Assembly (NCBI RefSeq): GCF_003545805.1
Contig: NZ_NMQR01000003.1
Coordinates: forward strand, 124,001 to 188,000
Origin: Photorhabdus sp. CRCIA-P01
GTDB taxonomy: Bacteria > Pseudomonadota > Gammaproteobacteria > Enterobacterales > Enterobacteriaceae
Direction of reading: 5' to 3'
Length of the DNA: 64,000 nucleotides
The position numbers and the translations under genes are program-made. Positions 35,217 to 45,614 of the stretch are shown one piece after another (position 1 is the stretch's first letter; each line of letters starts with the position of its first letter). The notes beneath the pieces are model-generated. The model was given only the letters and a program-made list of their open reading frames with translations, was not told where the DNA came from and made no database searches.

Positions 35217-35497
35217 AAATATACTGATATTTAAGATAGTTTCATGGTAAATTATAGAAAAACAAATTATCATTATATATTAGATTTGCCATTTTTAATT
35301 TATGGTACTACGATGATAAATGGAAGTTAGGTTTCCAACCTAATCCAACCTAGGATTAAAAATATAAGCAGTTTTTGAATTTTAAAATTGTAACATCATC
35401 GATGTGATGATTTAGGTTTTGCATGCATTATCACATATGATTTTTTAAGTAATATGTTTAAATATGTAAATTCTGAAACTATTTAAGGAGAATTTTT
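35217..35497 (+). repeat. Duplicated upstream region, copy B
   Basis: 281-bp partner of the copy at 34279-34560. The palindrome ttaggtttccaacctaa recurs at 35337-35353. The duplication covers promoter, leader and signal-peptide start. Confidence 0.85.
35337..35353. promoter_or_regulatory. Conserved palindrome, candidate operator (copy B)
   Basis: Same 7-3-7 inverted repeat as at 34390-34406 and at the same distance from the start codon. Confidence 0.45.
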
Positions 35498-35800
35498 ATG
35501 TTCAAGAAATTATTAACAGTTGGGGTATTAGCTGCGAGTATTGCATTAACTGGAGGAATTGGAACAGCATTGGCAGCGAGTTGTCCGGGACAGGGCGTAA
35601 GCGTAGCAGGGGCAGATAGCTTGGGCTTAAAGTATGCTAGAATTGTTGTTAATCCTTATGACAATTTTGCTAATGTATTTACTCGGTATGAGTCTAGTGT
35701 TGGTAAAACGATTACCTGGTATTTTAAAGGGCGTTATGGATCTTGTGATTATAACGGAAGTACCGCTTACGCCGCTTATTATGAAGGCAGAGAAGTTTAA
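35498..35800 (+). CDS. Small secreted protein, tandem paralogue B
   Basis: 100 residues with signal peptide MFKKLLTVGVLAASIALTGG (cleavage near LAA-S) and a mature part of about 72 residues with two Cys. It shares FANVF, TWYFKG, SCDYNG and YEGRE with paralogue A but is otherwise different, although the two upstream regions are almost the same. Followed by a strong terminator. Function unknown. Confidence 0.8.
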   Translation: MFKKLLTVGVLAASIALTGGIGTALAASCPGQGVSVAGADSLGLKYARIVVNPYDNFANVFTRYESSVGKTITWYFKGRYGSCDYNGSTAYAAYYEGREV

Positions 35801-35810
35801 AGTTTTACCA

Positions 35811-35834
35811 AAAAGCCTCTAATAAGAGGCTTTT
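35811..35834 (+). terminator. Terminator of paralogue B
   Basis: Perfect 10-bp stem aaaagcctct / agaggctttt with a 4-base loop, right after the stop. Confidence 0.85.
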
Positions 35835-35968
35835 CAGGGCATGGATTGCGGTTCAATCGCTTAATTCGATTGCATAGCAATTCAAAATAGCTTTCTGATG
35901 AACAGACAATTTTCAATGCTTGTAAAATAAGCACTTCATCGGAACCGGTTTCTTTTTAAATCTAAGCA

Positions 35969-37168
35969 TCAGATTGGGTTTGATCTATATATTTCAGGTG
36001 ATACTAAAACATTATATTTTTTTAATATCTCTTTAACTCTATCTTTAGGAATAGAATATGAAGTATTACCGTTTCTTCCAACCATTTTTTTGGCGGCGAT
36101 CATAGCATTAATTATTGCTTCTTCTGTTGCATTTATTGTGGCCTCATACAAAGGATCTAGTTTGTCATTTGACAGCATTTTTATTGTTCTTACATCCTTT
36201 CTAGAGAAAGCATCATTATTTGCGGTTGAAAATGCAATAAATATCTCACCACTCGTATTCCTGGCTACCCCACCCACTTTTGCAAGCCCAAGAGATACTC
36301 TTTTAGCTATTTTTTCTAATTGGTGAGGAGCTAATGGTGCATCTGTGGCTACCACTGCTATTATAGAGCCGGCATCCTTTATTTTTTTCTTGTCTCCATG
36401 ATATATCGGGTTGAGATCCTTTATTTCTTTACCAACCGGAATCCCCGAAATAATCAAGTCATCTCTATCGCCAAAGTTGCCTTGAACGAGAACGCCAACA
36501 GTATATCCGCCATCTTTCTTATCCAGAATTCTTGATGAAGTACCTGTGCCTCCCTTAAACTTAAAAAGGTTCATTCCAGTTCCGCCCCCGACATTACCCT
36601 CTTCTATCGCTCCTGATTTAGCGCTATTCAACGCATGATATACATGTTCTTTTTTTACATGCATACCGTTTATATCATTTAATATTCCATCCCACGTTTC
36701 TGCAACCACGGGTAATAACCAAAATAAATCATCTTTTAGTGGTGATGTTAAATTATTATCAATCATCCAGCTAATTGTTGAATCTCTAACAACACCAACA
36801 CTATGAGTGTTGGTTATTAATATTGGCGTTTCCAGGAAACCACTTTCTTTGACCCATTGATTACCTGTCATATCTCCATTTCCGTTTAAAGAGAATGTAC
36901 TGGAAAATACCGGGCTAAATTTCTTTCCTCTTGGCAATATAGCTGTTACTCCTGTTCTTATTGGGCCTTTTCCAACTTCTAGCTTTCCATCGCCTTCTAT
37001 TATGGTTGAATAGCCAACTTCTACACCACTAACATCTGTAATCGCATTATATTTCCCCGTTACTCCAGAGAAAGGAATGCCTAGATCCCTTGCTCTAATC
37101 TCATTGGCTAAAGAATTAGAAGCTATCACTGTCGATAGAGATAAAATTATAATATTTAATATTTTCAT
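35969..37168 (-). CDS. Exported P1 peptidase (DmpA-like)
   Basis: 399 residues with a Sec signal peptide (ends near SLANE). Family signatures: ARDLGIPFSG, NAITDVSGVEVGY, GNVGGGTGM and the cleavage/nucleophile site FKGGTGTSSR, where the first Ser is the N-terminal nucleophile after self-processing. Length matches Ochrobactrum DmpA (D-/L-aminopeptidase). Ribosome site aaggag before ATG 37168. Periplasmic. It would trim N-terminal residues from peptides resistant to ordinary peptidases, a possible role in nonribosomal or beta-peptide turnover. Confidence 0.85.
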   Translation of the reverse strand: MKILNIIILSLSTVIASNSLANEIRARDLGIPFSGVTGKYNAITDVSGVEVGYSTIIEGDGKLEVGKGPIRTGVTAILPRGKKFSPVFSSTFSLNGNGDMTGNQWVKESGFLETPILITNTHSVGVVRDSTISWMIDNNLTSPLKDDLFWLLPVVAETWDGILNDINGMHVKKEHVYHALNSAKSGAIEEGNVGGGTGMNLFKFKGGTGTSSRILDKKDGGYTVGVLVQGNFGDRDDLIISGIPVGKEIKDLNPIYHGDKKKIKDAGSIIAVVATDAPLAPHQLEKIAKRVSLGLAKVGGVARNTSGEIFIAFSTANNDAFSRKDVRTIKMLSNDKLDPLYEATINATEEAIINAMIAAKKMVGRNGNTSYSIPKDRVKEILKKYNVLVSPEIYRSNPI

Positions 37169-37412
37169 AACTACTCCTTGTTATACCAAATTAACTCGAA
37201 GGTTTAAAATTCAGAACATGAAAATCCAATACGAAAGGGATTTGTTTCTGGCCAATCGGTGTACCCTTTTGCACCATTACCGTAATTATATTATTCAAAT
37301 TTACAATTTATTGTGATATTCCGCTAATATTTAGCAGGGAGTAAGTTCATGATTGGACGCTTTACGCAGTTGAGTTTCTTATCTTGGATAAGCACCAATA
37401 CCATGATCATAG

Positions 37413-37439
37413 TGACGCTCACCTATCAAGTGAGCGTCA
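37413..37439. terminator. Hairpin downstream of the aminotransferase gene
   Basis: Perfect 10-bp stem tgacgctcac / gtgagcgtca with a 7-base loop, 17 bp beyond the aminotransferase stop. No clear T-tract on the minus strand. Confidence 0.5.
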
Positions 37440-37455
37440 AATTTATTCCCCTTCC

Positions 37456-38787
37456 TTAATCAATGTAATGTAGTACTTCACTAACGGCGTCAAAAAGACG
37501 ATCCAAATCAGCTCGTTCAGCATTGAACATCGGCCCGAATTGCAGCGTATCACCACCAAAGCGCACGTAAAAGCCCGCTTTCCAAAGTATCATGCTGGCA
37601 TCAAAAGGACGCACGGCGGCATCACCGTCACGGGCAGCCAACTGAATTGCTCCCACCAGGCCACAGTTGCGAATGTCAGTCACGTTTGGACAGTTTCCGA
37701 GAGAGTGAAGAGCGGTTTCGAAATGGGGAGCAAGCTCGGCAGAACGCTGGATAAGATGGTCTTTATCCAGCAGATCCAAGGTTGCCAACCCGGCGGCACA
37801 GGCTACCGGATGTGCCGAATAGGTATAACCATGACTAAACTCCACAAGGTGTTCCGGTAGAGGCTGAGACATAAAGGCTTCATAAATTTCACTGCTTGCC
37901 ACTACGCCGCCCAGAGGAATGGCGCCATTGGTAATTTGTTTGGCGAAGTTAAGCATATCTGGTGTCACACCAAAATATTCAGCACCGGTCCAACGTCCCA
38001 TGCGGCCAAAGCCGGTAATAACCTCGTCAAAAATCAACAAAATATCATGCTGATCGCAAATTTCACGCAGACGCTGTAGATACCCTTTGGGCGGAATAAT
38101 CGCACCGGCGGAACCGGACACAGGCTCGACAATAACTGCTGCGATATTGGAGGCATCATGCAGTTCGATCAGTTTGAGCATCTCGTTGGCCAATTCCATG
38201 CCGCCGGTTTCCGCCATACCTGGCGTAAACGCCATACCGGTCTGTAATGTATGGGGTAAGTGATCTACATCCATCAACTGTCCGAACATTTTGCGGTTGC
38301 TACCAATCCCCCCCAAACTGGTACCCGCAATATTGACACCATGATAACCAAGTGCACGGCCAATCAGTTTGGTTTTCGTGGGCTGGCCTTTTACACGCCA
38401 GTAGGCTTGTGCCATTTTGACTGAGGTGTCTAAAGTCTCAGAACCTGAACTGGTGAAAAAGACGTGATTGAGATCACCTGGTGTTAAATTGGCAATTTTT
38501 TCTGCTAGTTGAAACGACAAGGGATGGCCGAACTGAAAGCCTGGTGAGTAGTCGAGGGTGCTTAATTGAGCAGCGACAGCTTTCTGAATTTCTGTCCGGG
38601 TATGCCCTGCTCCACAGGTCCAAAGACCGGACAGACTGTCGTAAATCCGGCGCCCTTTATCGTCTTTTAGCCATTGCCCTTCGGCAGCAACGATGAGGCG
38701 TGGATCGCGTTGGAAACTACGGTTGGCAGTGAATGGCATCCAGTGAGATTTTAGGTTCAACGATTCAGAAAAATAGGTTTCGGACAT
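37456..38787 (-). CDS. Omega-amino acid:pyruvate aminotransferase (class III)
   Basis: 443-residue PLP enzyme. Substrate segment HWMPFTANRSFQRDPRL, the cofactor loop SSGSETLD, LLIFDEVITGFGRMG and the Schiff-base Lys in NFAKQITNGAIPLGGV. The MPFTANR start and overall layout fit the beta-alanine/omega-aminotransferase clade, which moves the terminal amino group of beta-alanine, putrescine-type amines or 4-aminobutyrate to pyruvate. Ribosome site gaggaa. Apparently monocistronic; an ERIC lies upstream. Confidence 0.85.
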   Translation of the reverse strand: MSETYFSESLNLKSHWMPFTANRSFQRDPRLIVAAEGQWLKDDKGRRIYDSLSGLWTCGAGHTRTEIQKAVAAQLSTLDYSPGFQFGHPLSFQLAEKIANLTPGDLNHVFFTSSGSETLDTSVKMAQAYWRVKGQPTKTKLIGRALGYHGVNIAGTSLGGIGSNRKMFGQLMDVDHLPHTLQTGMAFTPGMAETGGMELANEMLKLIELHDASNIAAVIVEPVSGSAGAIIPPKGYLQRLREICDQHDILLIFDEVITGFGRMGRWTGAEYFGVTPDMLNFAKQITNGAIPLGGVVASSEIYEAFMSQPLPEHLVEFSHGYTYSAHPVACAAGLATLDLLDKDHLIQRSAELAPHFETALHSLGNCPNVTDIRNCGLVGAIQLAARDGDAAVRPFDASMILWKAGFYVRFGGDTLQFGPMFNAERADLDRLFDAVSEVLHYID

Positions 38788-38875
38788 AGTTAAGTTCCTC
38801 TCATAAAAGTAAAATTTGAGTTTAGTTCAATTGCTCTGTTTTCGCCAACAATAACGGTTTCTTATAGATTATAAA

Positions 38876-39002
38876 TATACCTAATAGATTTCGAGTTGCA
38901 GCGAGGCGGCAAGTGAACGAATCCCCAGGAGCATAGATAACTATGTGACTGGGGTGAGTGAAAGTCGCCAACAAAGCAGCAGCTTGAAAGATGAAGGGTA
39001 TA
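38876..39002 (-). repeat. ERIC element, copy 3
   Basis: 127 bp in the opposite orientation to copies 1 and 2: tatacctaatagatttcgag, the core gtgactggggtgag, then gaagatgaagggtata-type end. Located between the aminotransferase and a membrane-anchored hypothetical protein gene. Confidence 0.9.
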
Positions 39003-39126
39003 GGTTATTTAAGTTTATTCTGTAAAAACATTGGGCATATTTAACTACGTATTTTAATCTTTTATTTTTATCCGAAAATTCAACTTATTTTCTGTTGTCA
39101 AAGTAGAAAAGTAGAATGGATTGAAA

Positions 39127-39151
39127 TATAGGGCGGAAAATCCGCCCTATA
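39127..39151. terminator. Hairpin terminator of the 374-aa gene
   Basis: Perfect 11-bp GC-rich stem tatagggcgga / tccgccctata with a 3-base loop, 31 bp beyond the stop of the minus-strand gene. Confidence 0.75.
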
Positions 39152-39181
39152 AATTATAATAAGATGAAAAAATTCATTTTA

Positions 39182-40306
39182 TCATGTTGAGGTCGTAATC
39201 TTATAACTCTGGATGTGATGTTCTTCCTCTTCATAGTCCAAAGCTTTCTTGGTCATATCTAACAGATGTTCATTATGTTTATTACTGCTTAATATGCCCC
39301 CTTCTCCCTCTCTTAAGGCATAAATGAACTCAAGACCAGAGTCAACAATCTTTATCTCTTTCAATTCAAAATCGTTTTGATACAAGTAACTCACTATTTT
39401 TTGCTGTAAAATCGGCACTAACATCTTGTAAGTAAATCCGGCTACAAGGGTAATAGCTGCACTTATATACCAAAGGGTAGGATCTTCAACATTAGATACT
39501 CTTTTTTCCTGCTTAGAGTCATTCTCACTATAATTTTTTTGGACCAGTTCAATTAAAGCAGCATGAGATGCAGTTAAATCAATATGGGCAGAAACTAAAT
39601 TTTCCACTAATGAATTATCATGGAGTGACGGTGAGGGCTTGCCAGATTTAACTTCCCACTTTCCTTGAGTCGTATAAATAACGGTACACTCCTTTCTTTT
39701 ATCAAAATCTTCTTCAGTGATCAGTGCGGAATCACTAGATACGTCACTCATTTTGATAAGCTGGTTCTCAACGTATTCTCCAGTTTTAATATAAAATCTT
39801 ATCTTAGGCTGAATATGGTATGTGTCGTTAGGTGATGGGAGCCAGGAGTAGCCAATAAAACCCTCTCCTGATTCAATACCAAATGTAAGACAGCTATACC
39901 ACCGATTAATTTCTTGTTCTGTTAGGTCAAAACCGTTTATTTTAATTCCGACTTGGTTAGGTTCAGTTTTCTCACTCAACTTACTTAAAGATGGGTTTAT
40001 ATGTTCGTTGCTAGAATCAAATTCTACCTTCCATATGCTACCTAATTCTATATCTTTAAGAGAATGAGTAGATATTTTTGAGCTAATACCTACTACTTTG
40101 TTGTGTGAACTCGCCTTCAATTTAAATTCAAGAGGAATAATAAAGGAGTTTTCGTCTCCCTTTATGTGCTTAGATAATGTCATATAAGTTGATGAGTTAG
40201 CAAACACCTTATCACTTACTTCTGATTGTGGTTCACTAAGAAAACACCAAAACTTTTTCTTTTTATCTTGCTGGTTGATGATATAAATCTTGTATTCTGT
40301 TGACAT
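39182..40306 (-). CDS. Uncharacterised membrane-anchored protein, 374 aa
   Basis: 374 residues. The N-terminus YKIYIINQQDKKKKFWCFLS and later DLEL-type strands suggest a beta-sandwich of about 150-200 residues. A single hydrophobic helix at about 280-300 (LWYISAAITLVAGFTYKML) is followed by a charged C-terminal domain with an acidic DYEEEEHHIQ end. No signal peptide. From memory, proteins starting with a YIIN...FWCFL block are scattered among bacteria and fungi with unknown function. Good ribosome site (ataggtg). Confidence 0.6.
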   Translation of the reverse strand: MSTEYKIYIINQQDKKKKFWCFLSEPQSEVSDKVFANSSTYMTLSKHIKGDENSFIIPLEFKLKASSHNKVVGISSKISTHSLKDIELGSIWKVEFDSSNEHINPSLSKLSEKTEPNQVGIKINGFDLTEQEINRWYSCLTFGIESGEGFIGYSWLPSPNDTYHIQPKIRFYIKTGEYVENQLIKMSDVSSDSALITEEDFDKRKECTVIYTTQGKWEVKSGKPSPSLHDNSLVENLVSAHIDLTASHAALIELVQKNYSENDSKQEKRVSNVEDPTLWYISAAITLVAGFTYKMLVPILQQKIVSYLYQNDFELKEIKIVDSGLEFIYALREGEGGILSSNKHNEHLLDMTKKALDYEEEEHHIQSYKITTST

Positions 40307-40772
40307 AATTTCACCTATAAGTCCGTAAATGAATATTAGGGTTATGTGATTAACTTACATAACAGGTAGAGTAGAACATATAAATAACATGTTCAGGTTA
40401 TTTATGTTTGCCGTGATAATAATATAAATCTGTCGCAGCAATTAATTATATTGCAAAGATAGAAGCGGTTTCTATAAATTAAAAGCTGCTATAAAAAAGA
40501 GTAGTACAGGGAATTTAAAAAACCAATTTTACTTAAATAATATAAATTAATCATGTCGTTATTTATTTTATTACAAGCTGACAAGTTTTGTTATTAAATG
40601 GTATGGGACTGGCATTTGGTCTGGGAGGTTAAATTATCAACCATATGATTATATGCAAGATTGTTTCTATTATACATGCGTATGGTTATTGTTGGTGTTG
40701 TAATAGTGAACACTTGGTTATATTTTATATATAAGAAATGGCTTATCCATATTCCATATTATTTTGAAGGTG
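40307..40772. other. Gap with no supported gene
   Basis: 466 bp, A+T-rich, upstream of the 374-aa gene. Only short frames (one 62 codons, hydrophobic) without ribosome sites or recognisable similarity. Confidence 0.4.
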
Positions 40773-40904
40773 TCAGCAGGTTAGTCTTTTACTTGGTAGT
40801 TCATATGCTTCACTCCGTTCGCGCTTACCAACTGCCACCACGGCGATAATCAACACATCATCCATGACCTCATAAACCAAGCGAAAACCAGAAGAGCGTA
40901 ATAC
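40773..40904 (-). pseudogene. relE: RelE-type toxin, C-terminal remnant
   Basis: The minus-strand translation RSSGFRLVYEVMDDVLIIAV followed by VAVGKRERSEAYE matches the C-terminal half of RelE/StbE toxins (LRSSGYRLVYEV...VGKRERS.VY). Stops occur just upstream in the same frame, and the N-terminal half and antitoxin are absent. Confidence 0.8.
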
Positions 40905-41058
40905 TCACTAACGCTTGCGCTAATATCTGACAGAATTATGTTAGCCATGGAAATATTCCAAAAGACGTGTTAGTAAGTCTTTAGTAGCATTGGAGCTGAG
41001 CACGCGACACGAAATGCACCTTATCTCACAATCACCTTTTTACAGAGGAATCATTACT

Positions 41059-41979
41059 ATGCCGCTTGATAAAAATGTTGAAAAATGGCTTGCTTCCATG
41101 TCTGAAATCGAAATAGGAGCAAATTCTTCCCTGGAACAATTTCGCATCGTTATTGAGGATACTCTTATCCAACAACAGGGCGAATGGAACGATGCGACAT
41201 ATAATGGCAGCTTTACTGTCCCCGCGGAGGATGGTTTCCCCATTCCTGTTCGCATGTATGTACCCTATGGAAAAGAAAGGATGAGTGATAAACCCGCACT
41301 GGTTTATGCTCATGGCGGTGGGTGGTGCGTAGGAAGTCTTGATGCTTGGGATCGTCCTTGCCGTAAGCTGGCGGAATCAACGGGTTGTGTTATCTTCTCG
41401 GTAGACTATCGGCTTGCCCCCGAAAATCCTTTTCCGATACCACTAACGGATTTCTATGCAGCTCTATGCTATATCAATGATAATTCAGAAAAATTTGGCA
41501 TCAATACGCAACAAATAGCGGTCGGTGGTGATAGCGCAGGGGGTAATCTTGCCGTTGCGGCTTGTTTGATATCGCGAAATCAAAAAGGGCCTGTTATTTG
41601 CCATCAATTGCTATTCTATCCAGCTTTAGACGCATCAATGGAAACGGATTCATACCATAAATATGGTGAAGGTTATGTATTGACAAAACAGATGATGACA
41701 TTCTTTTGGCAAGCATACATCAATGAGCACAACAACAGAACAAATCCACTTATCTCGCCTTCTAATTTAACGCATTTTGAAGGGCTGCCAGATGCAACTA
41801 TTTTGCTTTGCGAATATGATCCGCTAAGAAGTGAAGGAGAATCTTATGCACAGCAATTAAGGGATGCCGGTGTGTCTGTGCAGATTGAAACTATTGAGGG
41901 AATGGTACATGGTGCAATGCATATGACTGCGGTAACGCCATCTGTTGAAGTATTCTACAAAAAGTCCCGCTTTTGTTGA
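41059..41979 (+). CDS. Alpha/beta hydrolase, hormone-sensitive-lipase family
   Basis: 306 residues from ATG 41059 (agagga upstream); a longer frame would add 23 residues without a ribosome site. Oxyanion motif AHGGGW, nucleophile elbow VGGDSAGGN, acid in LLCEYDPLRSEG and His in GMVHGAM, so all catalytic residues are present. Esterase or lipase acting on short acyl esters. Cytoplasmic, no signal peptide. The RelE remnant just upstream marks a rearranged junction. Confidence 0.88.
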   Translation: MPLDKNVEKWLASMSEIEIGANSSLEQFRIVIEDTLIQQQGEWNDATYNGSFTVPAEDGFPIPVRMYVPYGKERMSDKPALVYAHGGGWCVGSLDAWDRPCRKLAESTGCVIFSVDYRLAPENPFPIPLTDFYAALCYINDNSEKFGINTQQIAVGGDSAGGNLAVAACLISRNQKGPVICHQLLFYPALDASMETDSYHKYGEGYVLTKQMMTFFWQAYINEHNNRTNPLISPSNLTHFEGLPDATILLCEYDPLRSEGESYAQQLRDAGVSVQIETIEGMVHGAMHMTAVTPSVEVFYKKSRFC

Positions 41980-41992
41980 AAAGCATCATCTA

Positions 41993-42145
41993 TTATCGGG
42001 CCAATTTGATAAAAATTGGCCCCAATGACGCTCTGGAATCATCAGGATACGGGCACTGGTAGTCGCCCATATAACTAGTCATCCCTACAACAGTATCAAT
42101 ATGAACGATAGCCACTTTTGCTTCCGGGGACTTGATTAATGCCAT
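41993..42145 (-). CDS. Possible 50-aa protein downstream of the nucleotidyltransferase
   Basis: ATG 42145 lies 10 bp after the stop of the nucleotidyltransferase gene on the same strand, and the frame of 50 codons begins MALIKSPEAKVAIVHIDTVV. The ribosome site is weak (aaaga), and the last third runs through a hairpin, so it may be a gene fragment instead. If real, it would be co-transcribed with the exported enzyme and could be a partner. Confidence 0.3.
   Translation of the reverse strand: MALIKSPEAKVAIVHIDTVVGMTSYMGDYQCPYPDDSRASLGPIFIKLAR
41998..42022. terminator. Hairpin terminator of the hydrolase gene
   Basis: 10-bp stem gggccaattt / aaattggccc with a 5-base loop, 18 bp after the hydrolase stop. 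It also overlaps the end of the small minus-strand frame. Confidence 0.65.
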
Positions 42146-42155
42146 TCTTTAAAAC

Positions 42156-43199
42156 TCAGAACCGACCAATAAAAGGCTCAAGAATCTTAACCGACTCAGC
42201 TTCGCTTACATGAGCTGATGTTGCCGTTATAAGTGCTTTATTAAATTCAACTAATTTCAGGCAGGTATTAATACGTTGTGATAAATTTAATTTACTTAAG
42301 AGGTTTCGATCTTGCTGATATACAGGCAAGTTAATCTTTGCATTTTGAGCACCTTCACATTTATCATTCTTAAAATACTTAATAATGCTATAGCTGGTGA
42401 CATCACGAAGAGTATCTGTGGATTTATTATAATTATATGTAGCACCCTTCTCCTTACTGAAATCGTAAATCATGGTAACTAAGGCAATTGAGGGTATTTT
42501 CACATCTTGATCGGAAAAAATTTTCTCCCGCCATACTTTTAATATTTTTCCTGAGCGATTAATTATCTCTCTTTTGGGTGTTTTTTTACTGAAAACATTA
42601 TCAAGTTCGGAATACAGGCTCAGACGTTCTGAACGATACCATTCTAATGTGGCAGCATCTTTTCCATAGTTCAATTCAGAACACCTTTTATCGATAGAGC
42701 ATAAAGGTGCTGATTTGTTCAGAACATTGAAAAATGCAATATCGATATCTTCTGTACTGTTACTTAAATTTACTACTGGAATCTTGATAGTATAATTATA
42801 CTTACTACCAAAAACTTCCTTGAATGCATTGACAGCATCATCCTTTAGTTTAACCGGGCTAAGTTTGTCCATAGAGTCGCCACTGTTGTATTTATAAATA
42901 AATGCAATGTCAAGATCCGATGGACCAGCCAGAGCCATTCCATAAGCTAAACTTCCCTGAACCTCTATGCCAACCTTTGAAAAAGTACCATACTTGCCCC
43001 AATATTTTGCAGAATACAACTTGTCAACAGATGCGCTATACAGCTCGTTCCCAAGTTTATATAGTTGCTCTTCTGTACTTTTTGGTAATGAAATTTTATT
43101 TTCAAAGTTAATCATTCTCGTTTCCTGAATTGCTCCTATGGAGAACGAGGAGAAAAAAAATAGTGTGACTGGCAATAAAGAAAAAAATTTATTATTCAT
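42156..43199 (-). CDS. Exported nucleotidyltransferase-fold protein
   Basis: 347 residues with a strong ribosome site (aaggag) and a clear Sec signal peptide (MNNKFFSLLPVTLFFFSSFS, cleavage near IGA). The mature protein carries the pol-beta nucleotidyltransferase signature GS-x11-DLD: G82-S83 in VQGSLAYGM and D95/D97 in GPSDLDIAF, with a third acidic residue in TEDIDIAFF (D151/D153). The C-terminal half is helical (SGKILKVWREKIF, VKIPSIALVTMIYDF), as in OAS/CD-NTase-like enzymes. Such enzymes normally work in the cytoplasm with NTPs. Export suggests a secreted effector or toxin acting on a host or rival nucleotide-linked target, by inference. Confidence 0.7.
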   Translation of the reverse strand: MNNKFFSLLPVTLFFFSSFSIGAIQETRMINFENKISLPKSTEEQLYKLGNELYSASVDKLYSAKYWGKYGTFSKVGIEVQGSLAYGMALAGPSDLDIAFIYKYNSGDSMDKLSPVKLKDDAVNAFKEVFGSKYNYTIKIPVVNLSNSTEDIDIAFFNVLNKSAPLCSIDKRCSELNYGKDAATLEWYRSERLSLYSELDNVFSKKTPKREIINRSGKILKVWREKIFSDQDVKIPSIALVTMIYDFSKEKGATYNYNKSTDTLRDVTSYSIIKYFKNDKCEGAQNAKINLPVYQQDRNLLSKLNLSQRINTCLKLVEFNKALITATSAHVSEAESVKILEPFIGRF

Positions 43200-43664
43200 A
43201 TATACTCCTTAAGTTTAGTTAATAACCAGATAGTTTTAAATGGTGGTGGATTTGTTCCTATGCTTCATTGAAAATTTCAATAGGAATTAATTCAGTAGTG
43301 ATTAATTCAATTCGTTACTTATAATTTTGAATCGCCAATAATATATAAGCAAAGTTTTCAGAGTCTTGCTGCATTGATATATTTATAGAGTGTTGGTTTC
43401 AATATCACCATTAATTCACAAATCTGTTCTATGGTATTGGCATTTTTTCCTCATATATCGTTAGTATATCCATCAAAAAAGGGAATTTTCATTATCAAAT
43501 AACGTGGATTTATTATCATTTAATCTTGGCTTGAGGTTCGGATTAATGCATTTTGGGATAGCTGGTCTATGGAAATGTTGCTGAAACTGGGCTTACCTAT
43601 GATGGTTAAAGCACTGGAAGGATATAAATTCATAATATGATAGTCACCAAAAGGAATAAATAAA
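43200..43664. other. Gap with no supported gene
   Basis: 465 bp. One open stretch ending near 43639 translates as INAFWDSWSMEMLLKLGLPM, then MVKALEGYKF, and looks like a fragment of a real protein that I cannot identify. Otherwise A+T-rich. Confidence 0.4.
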
Positions 43665-43913
43665 GTGATATATAATCCAGAGTATTATGTCATGCGCCAT
43701 TTTTCGGGTTTAATTTTACCTGATGCATAACATGTTGAGTTAGAAGGTAATATGTCAGGAAATGCCGTTGCTTTCGAGAATAAGACGGGCTCCCTTGTGG
43801 TGAATATAAATAATTCTTATAAAGAAAAGCAAAAAATAAATATTGGTTATAATAATGATATTTGGTCTATTTATTTGGAATCTAACTCGATTAATTCTAT
43901 TATCTTTAACTAA
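43665..43913 (+). pseudogene. GH30 glucosylceramidase-like, C-terminal remnant
   Basis: The frame reads VIYNPEYYVMRHFSGLILPD, an in-frame TAA, then MSGNAVAFENKTGSLVVNIN and ends WSIYLESNSINSIIFN. This matches the last part of GH30 enzymes (YY..GHFSKF..PG, then the C-terminal beta-sandwich ...V.LN.S...). The catalytic barrel is missing. Confidence 0.6.
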
Positions 43914-43921
43914 GAAAGTAG

Positions 43922-45397
<1,476 letters not shown>

Positions 45398-45406
45398 TTA
45401 AATTAA

Positions 45407-45433
45407 AAGCTATCCTGTTTTTTGGGATGGCTT
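45407..45433 (+). terminator. Hairpin after the 6-phospho-beta-glucosidase gene
   Basis: aagctatcc / ggatggctt (one mismatch) with a T-rich loop, 10 bp after the stop codon. Confidence 0.55.
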
Positions 45434-45614
45434 ATTAATTGTCATCCTTAAACCACCTCTCTAGGCTGTCTCTTATATGGAAGGCGCTTATTGATTCATT
45501 CGCAATGATAATATTGCCTCGAAAGATATTGCCGAGGCGGGATTTACAGCAACGGCAAATCAGATTGAGCAATACCCATTACTCCTTGCCTTCATAAGTT
45601 CATAGTTAATTTTC

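Noticed and set aside
40661-40849. 62-codon hydrophobic frame
   Set aside because: Overlaps the RelE remnant on the other strand and lacks a ribosome site.
45466-45477. CTGTCTCTTATA, like the outer end of Tn5/IS50-type elements
   Set aside because: Only 12 bases match, there is no second end or transposase, so chance similarity is likely.
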